From contig JAFDWN010000036.1 in NCBI GenBank assembly GCA_018268465.1, positions 60,735 to 124,734 on the forward strand: a stretch of DNA of 64,000 nucleotides. Reading direction: 5' to 3'. Position numbers and translations under genes: made by a program. This stretch comes from Actinomycetota bacterium. GTDB taxonomy: Bacteria; Actinomycetota; Actinomycetes; Mycobacteriales; Mycobacteriaceae. Numbering within the stretch: the first letter of the stretch is position 1; every line of letters starts with the position of its first letter. Positions 60,925 through 64,000 of this stretch are shown one piece after another. Under the pieces are notes generated by a model. It did not search any database. It was given only the letters and a program-made list of their open reading frames with translations, and was not told the origin of the DNA.

Positions 60925-62292
60925 TCAGAACAGTATCTGCGCCACCGTGTAGATCACCAGGCCCGCCAGGGCGCCCACGACGGTGCCGTTGATCCGGATA
61001 AACTGCAGGTCACGCCCCACATGGAGTTCGATGCGGCGGCTGGCCTCGGCCGCGTCCCACCGTTCGACGGTCTCGGTGATGATCGCTGTGATTTCCGTCC
61101 CATACTCGCTGACCAGGTGCTGAGCGGCGCGGACGATCCAGTTGTCGACCTTGTCCCGCAGGTCCGCGTCGTCGCGCACCGATTCGCCGATACGCATCAC
61201 CGAATCCGCGATGCGGGTGCGCAGCGCCGAGGACGGGTCGTCGACGGATTCGAGGATGATCCGTTTGGCCGCGGTCCACGCGGTCTCCGCGGCGCGGGCG
61301 ACCTCGTCGCGGGACATGATCTGTTCCTTGACGTTCTCCGCACGCTGGATCGTCGCCTCGTCGTGTTGCAGATCGTCCGCGAACTCGAACAGGAACCGGG
61401 TCGCCGACCGTCGCAGTTCGTGGTCGGGATTACGCCGCACCTTGTCGGTGAAGTCCATGAGTTCGCGGTGGATGCGGTCTCCGACGAAGTGGTCCATCCA
61501 GCGCGGCGACCAGGTCGGCGAGTCCTTCTCGACGACCCGCTCGATGATCTCGCCCGCACCCAGCGACCATTGGAAGGCCCGGTCGCACAGCAACTGGATG
61601 AGCGCCTCCTGGCGCCCCTCGGCCAGCAGCGAGGCCAGCACCCGGCCGATCGGCGGACCCCACTGCGGTTCGGCGATGCGTTTGATGATCATGCGGTCCA
61701 GCACGTGCTGGATGTCCTCGTCGCGCAGCATTTCCACGAGGACCCGCAGGACGTGTGACGTCTCGGCGGCCACCCGTTGGGCGTGCACCGGCTCGGACAG
61801 CCATTTGCCCAGCCGGCCCGCGACCTCGGCGCCGCGCAGCTTGGTCTCCACGACCTGCGGGGACATGAAGTTCTCCCGCACGAAGGTGCCCAAACCCTCG
61901 CCGAGCTGGTCTTTCTTGCGTTTGATGATGGCGGTGTGCGGGATCGGGATGCCCAGCGGGTGTTTGAACAGCGCGGTGACGGCGAACCAGTCGGCCAGCG
62001 CGCCCACCATGCCCGCCTCGGCGGCGGCTCGCACGTATCCGACCCAGGCGGCCGCGCCGTTGGCCTGGGCCCATGTGCAGACCAGAAAGATCACCGTGGC
62101 GCCGAGCAGGAAGCTCAGCGCCACGACTTTCATCCGCCGCAGCCCGCGCAGCCGTTCGGCGTCCGCCGCGGAATCGGCGCCCGCAAGCGCCTCGGCGAAC
62201 GACGCGCGGGGTCGCGTCGGGCCGGTGTCCCGGGAGGGTCCGCGGGGGTGCCCGTCCGTCGTGCGATGTGCCACGCGTCCATCATCCGCCAT
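60925..62292 (-). CDS. DUF445 membrane protein (Rv0473-like)
   Basis: A 455-residue DUF445 protein. It has a transmembrane helix near the N-terminus (KVVALSFLLGATVIFLVCTW), the conserved AAEAGMVGALADWFAVTALFKHPLGIPIPHTAIIKRKKDQLGEGLG block, a long helical central region, and a second helix at the very C-terminus (GTVVGALAGLVIYTVAQIL). ATG 62292 is picked by family length; longer forms add non-homologous residues. Function unknown, possibly envelope or sporulation-like roles in other phyla. Corresponds to Rv0473. Confidence 0.88.
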   Translation of the reverse strand: MADDGRVAHRTTDGHPRGPSRDTGPTRPRASFAEALAGADSAADAERLRGLRRMKVVALSFLLGATVIFLVCTWAQANGAAAWVGYVRAAAEAGMVGALADWFAVTALFKHPLGIPIPHTAIIKRKKDQLGEGLGTFVRENFMSPQVVETKLRGAEVAGRLGKWLSEPVHAQRVAAETSHVLRVLVEMLRDEDIQHVLDRMIIKRIAEPQWGPPIGRVLASLLAEGRQEALIQLLCDRAFQWSLGAGEIIERVVEKDSPTWSPRWMDHFVGDRIHRELMDFTDKVRRNPDHELRRSATRFLFEFADDLQHDEATIQRAENVKEQIMSRDEVARAAETAWTAAKRIILESVDDPSSALRTRIADSVMRIGESVRDDADLRDKVDNWIVRAAQHLVSEYGTEITAIITETVERWDAAEASRRIELHVGRDLQFIRINGTVVGALAGLVIYTVAQILF

Positions 62293-62377
62293 CGCGGTGG
62301 TGCGCCGGTCCCACAAGCCTTCCGTCCGTGATCGGCCGTAGTATTCAGGGCAACTGAGGGAATGGACGACGGCGACA

Positions 62378-63085
62378 GTGGCACAACAGACACCCCCGGT
62401 GACGGTCAAGACCGACGGACGAAAGCGGCGCTGGCACCAGCACAAGGTGGAGCGCCGCAACGAATTGGTGGACGGCACTCTCGAAGCGATCCGCACTCGC
62501 GGCAGCAACGTCAGCATGGATGAGATCGCCGCGGAGATCGGGGTGTCGAAGACGGTGCTCTACCGCTATTTCGTCGACAAGAACGACCTGACCACCGCGG
62601 TGATGATGCGCTTCGCTCAGACCACCCTCATCCCCAACATGGCCGCGGCCCTGAGTTCGAACCTCGACGGCTATGACCTCACCCGCGAGATCATCAAGGT
62701 CTACGTCGAGACCGTGGCCAACGAGCCGGAACCGTACCGGTTCGTGATGGCCAACAGCTCGGCCAGCAAGAGCAAGGTGATCGCCAGTTCCGAGCAGATC
62801 ATCGCCCGGATGCTCGCGGTGATGCTGCGCCGCCGCATGGCCGAGGTCGGTATGGACACCCACGGTGTCGAGCCCTGGGCCTTCCTCATCGTCGGCGGCG
62901 TGCAATTGGCGACGCATTCGTGGATGTCACACCCCCGGATGACTTCCGACGAACTGATCGACTACCTGACGATGCTGTCGTGGAACGCGCTGTGCGGCAT
63001 CGTCGAAGTCGGCGGATCTTTGGAGAAGTTCCGCGAAGGACCCCACCCGTCGCCGATTCTCCCGCCACAATTGCTCGGACGATGA
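62378..63085 (+). CDS. TetR-family transcriptional regulator (Rv0472c-like)
   Basis: A 235-residue TetR repressor. The DNA-binding domain is RNELVDGTLEAIRTRGSNVSMDEIAAEIGVSKTVLYRYFVDKNDL, near residues 27-72, and the C-terminal part is an all-helical ligand-binding domain. GTG 62378. It diverges from the DUF445 gene (85 bp) and its stop overlaps the PPK2 gene (ATGA, 63082-63085), so it is co-transcribed with it. Ligand unknown. Corresponds to Rv0472c. Confidence 0.92.
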   Translation: MAQQTPPVTVKTDGRKRRWHQHKVERRNELVDGTLEAIRTRGSNVSMDEIAAEIGVSKTVLYRYFVDKNDLTTAVMMRFAQTTLIPNMAAALSSNLDGYDLTREIIKVYVETVANEPEPYRFVMANSSASKSKVIASSEQIIARMLAVMLRRRMAEVGMDTHGVEPWAFLIVGGVQLATHSWMSHPRMTSDELIDYLTMLSWNALCGIVEVGGSLEKFREGPHPSPILPPQLLGR

Positions 63086-63960
63086 GCACACATTCGAACG
63101 AATCCTCCGATCTGCCCGCCCTCTGGTCCCACGAGCCGAGTTCCGTGCTGGCCTTCCGGACCGGCGACACCGTCGCCGACATCGACCCCAGCGCCACACC
63201 GGGTTTCCGGGGCTCCAAGAGCGATGCGCCGCTCCTGCAGACCGAACGCAACATCCGCCTGGCCGGACTGCAGGAGATGCTGTACGCCAACAGCCGAAGC
63301 GGTGATCGCCGTTCCCTGCTGCTGGTGCTGCAGGGTATGGACACCGCCGGTAAGGGCGGCATCGTCAAACACGTCATGGGAGCGGCGAATCCGCAAGGCA
63401 TCCGCTACACCGCATTCGGCAAGCCCACCGAGGAGGAGCTGTCACACCATTTTCTGTGGCGGATCCGCAAGGCGCTCCCCCCGGCCGGCAGCATCGGCGT
63501 CTTCGACCGATCGCATTACGAGGATGTGCTGATCGTGCGGGTGCACAACCTGGTGCCGCCCGACGTGTGGGAACCGCGCTACGACGAAATCAATGCCTTC
63601 GAGCGCGAACTCACCGACTCCGGAACCACCATCGTGAAGGTGGCGATGTTCCTGTCGCTCAAGGAACAGAAGAAGCGGCTGGCCGAACGGCTGCAGCGGC
63701 CGGAGAAATACTGGAAGTACAACCCCGCCGACATCGACGAGCGGCTCAAGTGGCCGCTCTACCAAGAGGCCTACCAGGCGCTGCTGGATCGCACCTCGAC
63801 CGATTACGCGCCGTGGTACGTGGTGCCGTGCGACAGGAAGTGGTACAGCAGACTGGCGATCACCGAACTGCTGATTGAGGCGCTCAAAGGGTTCAACATG
63901 TCGTGGCCGCCACCGGAATTCGACGTGGAGGTGGAGAAGAAACGCCTTGCGACCGCGTGA
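63082..63960 (+). CDS. PPK2-family polyphosphate:nucleotide phosphotransferase
   Basis: A 292-residue PPK2. The Walker A motif is VLQGMDTAGKGG (about residues 83-94), the base/phosphate lid region is YTAFGKPTEEELSHHFLWRIRKALP, and Walker B is IGVFDRSHYEDVL (about 141). EKYWKYNPADIDERLKWPLYQEAY is the class-typical end. It transfers phosphate between polyphosphate and nucleotides; the class (AMP or NDP specificity) is not decided by eye. ATG 63082 overlaps the TetR stop. It completes a polyphosphate theme with the ppx-like gene at 40 kb. Confidence 0.92.
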   Translation: MSTHSNESSDLPALWSHEPSSVLAFRTGDTVADIDPSATPGFRGSKSDAPLLQTERNIRLAGLQEMLYANSRSGDRRSLLLVLQGMDTAGKGGIVKHVMGAANPQGIRYTAFGKPTEEELSHHFLWRIRKALPPAGSIGVFDRSHYEDVLIVRVHNLVPPDVWEPRYDEINAFERELTDSGTTIVKVAMFLSLKEQKKRLAERLQRPEKYWKYNPADIDERLKWPLYQEAYQALLDRTSTDYAPWYVVPCDRKWYSRLAITELLIEALKGFNMSWPPPEFDVEVEKKRLATA

Positions 63961-64000
63961 CGACGAGCGTGCGAGGGACGAGCGCGCGAGGAGTCGCGCC
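63961..64000. repeat. GAGCG-rich intergenic tail
   Basis: After the PPK2 stop the window ends in GACGAGCGTGCGAGG and GACGAGCGCGCGAGG, two near-identical units spaced 17 bp apart. This is the same style of GAGCG repeat as at 33336-33412. The next gene lies outside the window. Confidence 0.5.

Noticed and set aside
1-64000. tRNA, rRNA or CRISPR array
   Set aside because: None was recognised by reading both strands; repeats found are single short tandem or inverted copies without regular spacers.

Overview
The window is high-GC chromosomal DNA from a mycobacterium, most likely an environmental, rapid-growing Mycolicibacterium-type species. Evidence is the complete mycothiol gene mshA, senX3-regX3, hbhA, the 33-residue ribosomal protein bS22, and a gene order that, from memory, follows M. 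tuberculosis Rv0472c to Rv0531 in reverse orientation. No tRNA, rRNA, transposase, integrase or CRISPR array was seen.

Layout. 1-3.8 kb: end of an NTF2-like gene, then a three-part signalling locus (NarL-type regulator, receiver-only protein, large sensor kinase). 3.8-11.9 kb: small secreted protein, class V aminotransferase, small membrane proteins, a MinD-like ATPase and the system II cytochrome c maturation genes (ccsB, resB, ccdA, thioredoxin-like), then a histidine phosphatase and hemL. 13.2-25.3 kb: an accessory island between hemL and the main hem operon. It holds a broken deazaflavin-dependent reductase gene, a tightly packed 8.4-kb cluster (thioesterase, FAAL, desaturase, desaturase, ACP, desaturase, alpha/beta hydrolase, FAAL), a flavin/F420-type oxidoreductase and ethanolamine ammonia-lyase eutBC. 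25.3-32 kb: four small membrane proteins and hemB-hemD-hemC-hemA. 32-44.8 kb: conserved core (glutaredoxin-like, HAD phosphatase, dehydratase, acyltransferase, epimerase, bS22, excisionase-like DNA-binding protein, proC, ppx, regX3-senX3, gpm). 44.9-46.1 kb: a small insert with a trypsin-like protease and a tiny beta-sandwich partner. 46.1-54 kb: mshA, ROK regulator, SDR, L,D-transpeptidase, murB and others. 54-57.2 kb: a guanidine cassette. 57.2-64 kb: nitrilase, membrane and secreted proteins, hbhA, regulators and PPK2.

Two systems stand out. The 13.96-22.35 kb cluster has the gene content, and as far as I recall the order, of the core of bacterial polyyne (conjugated alkyne) pathways: a fatty acid is activated by FAAL, loaded on a dedicated ACP, repeatedly desaturated by two SCD-like and one FADS-like membrane di-iron enzymes, and released by a hydrolase. 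A strong promoter-like sequence and a 7-bp-arm dyad lie in its leader. Second, a sodium:solute symporter and an agmatinase-family ureohydrolase are divergently transcribed, and each appears to be preceded by its own guanidine riboswitch of a different class: guanidine-I (ykkC) on the minus strand and guanidine-III (ykkC-III) on the plus strand. That changes the likely substrate of both proteins from agmatine or an unspecified solute to guanidine.

Gene starts were chosen from ribosome-binding sites, stop-start overlaps and family knowledge. Functions rest on reading motifs by eye. Rv equivalents are recalled synteny, not search results.
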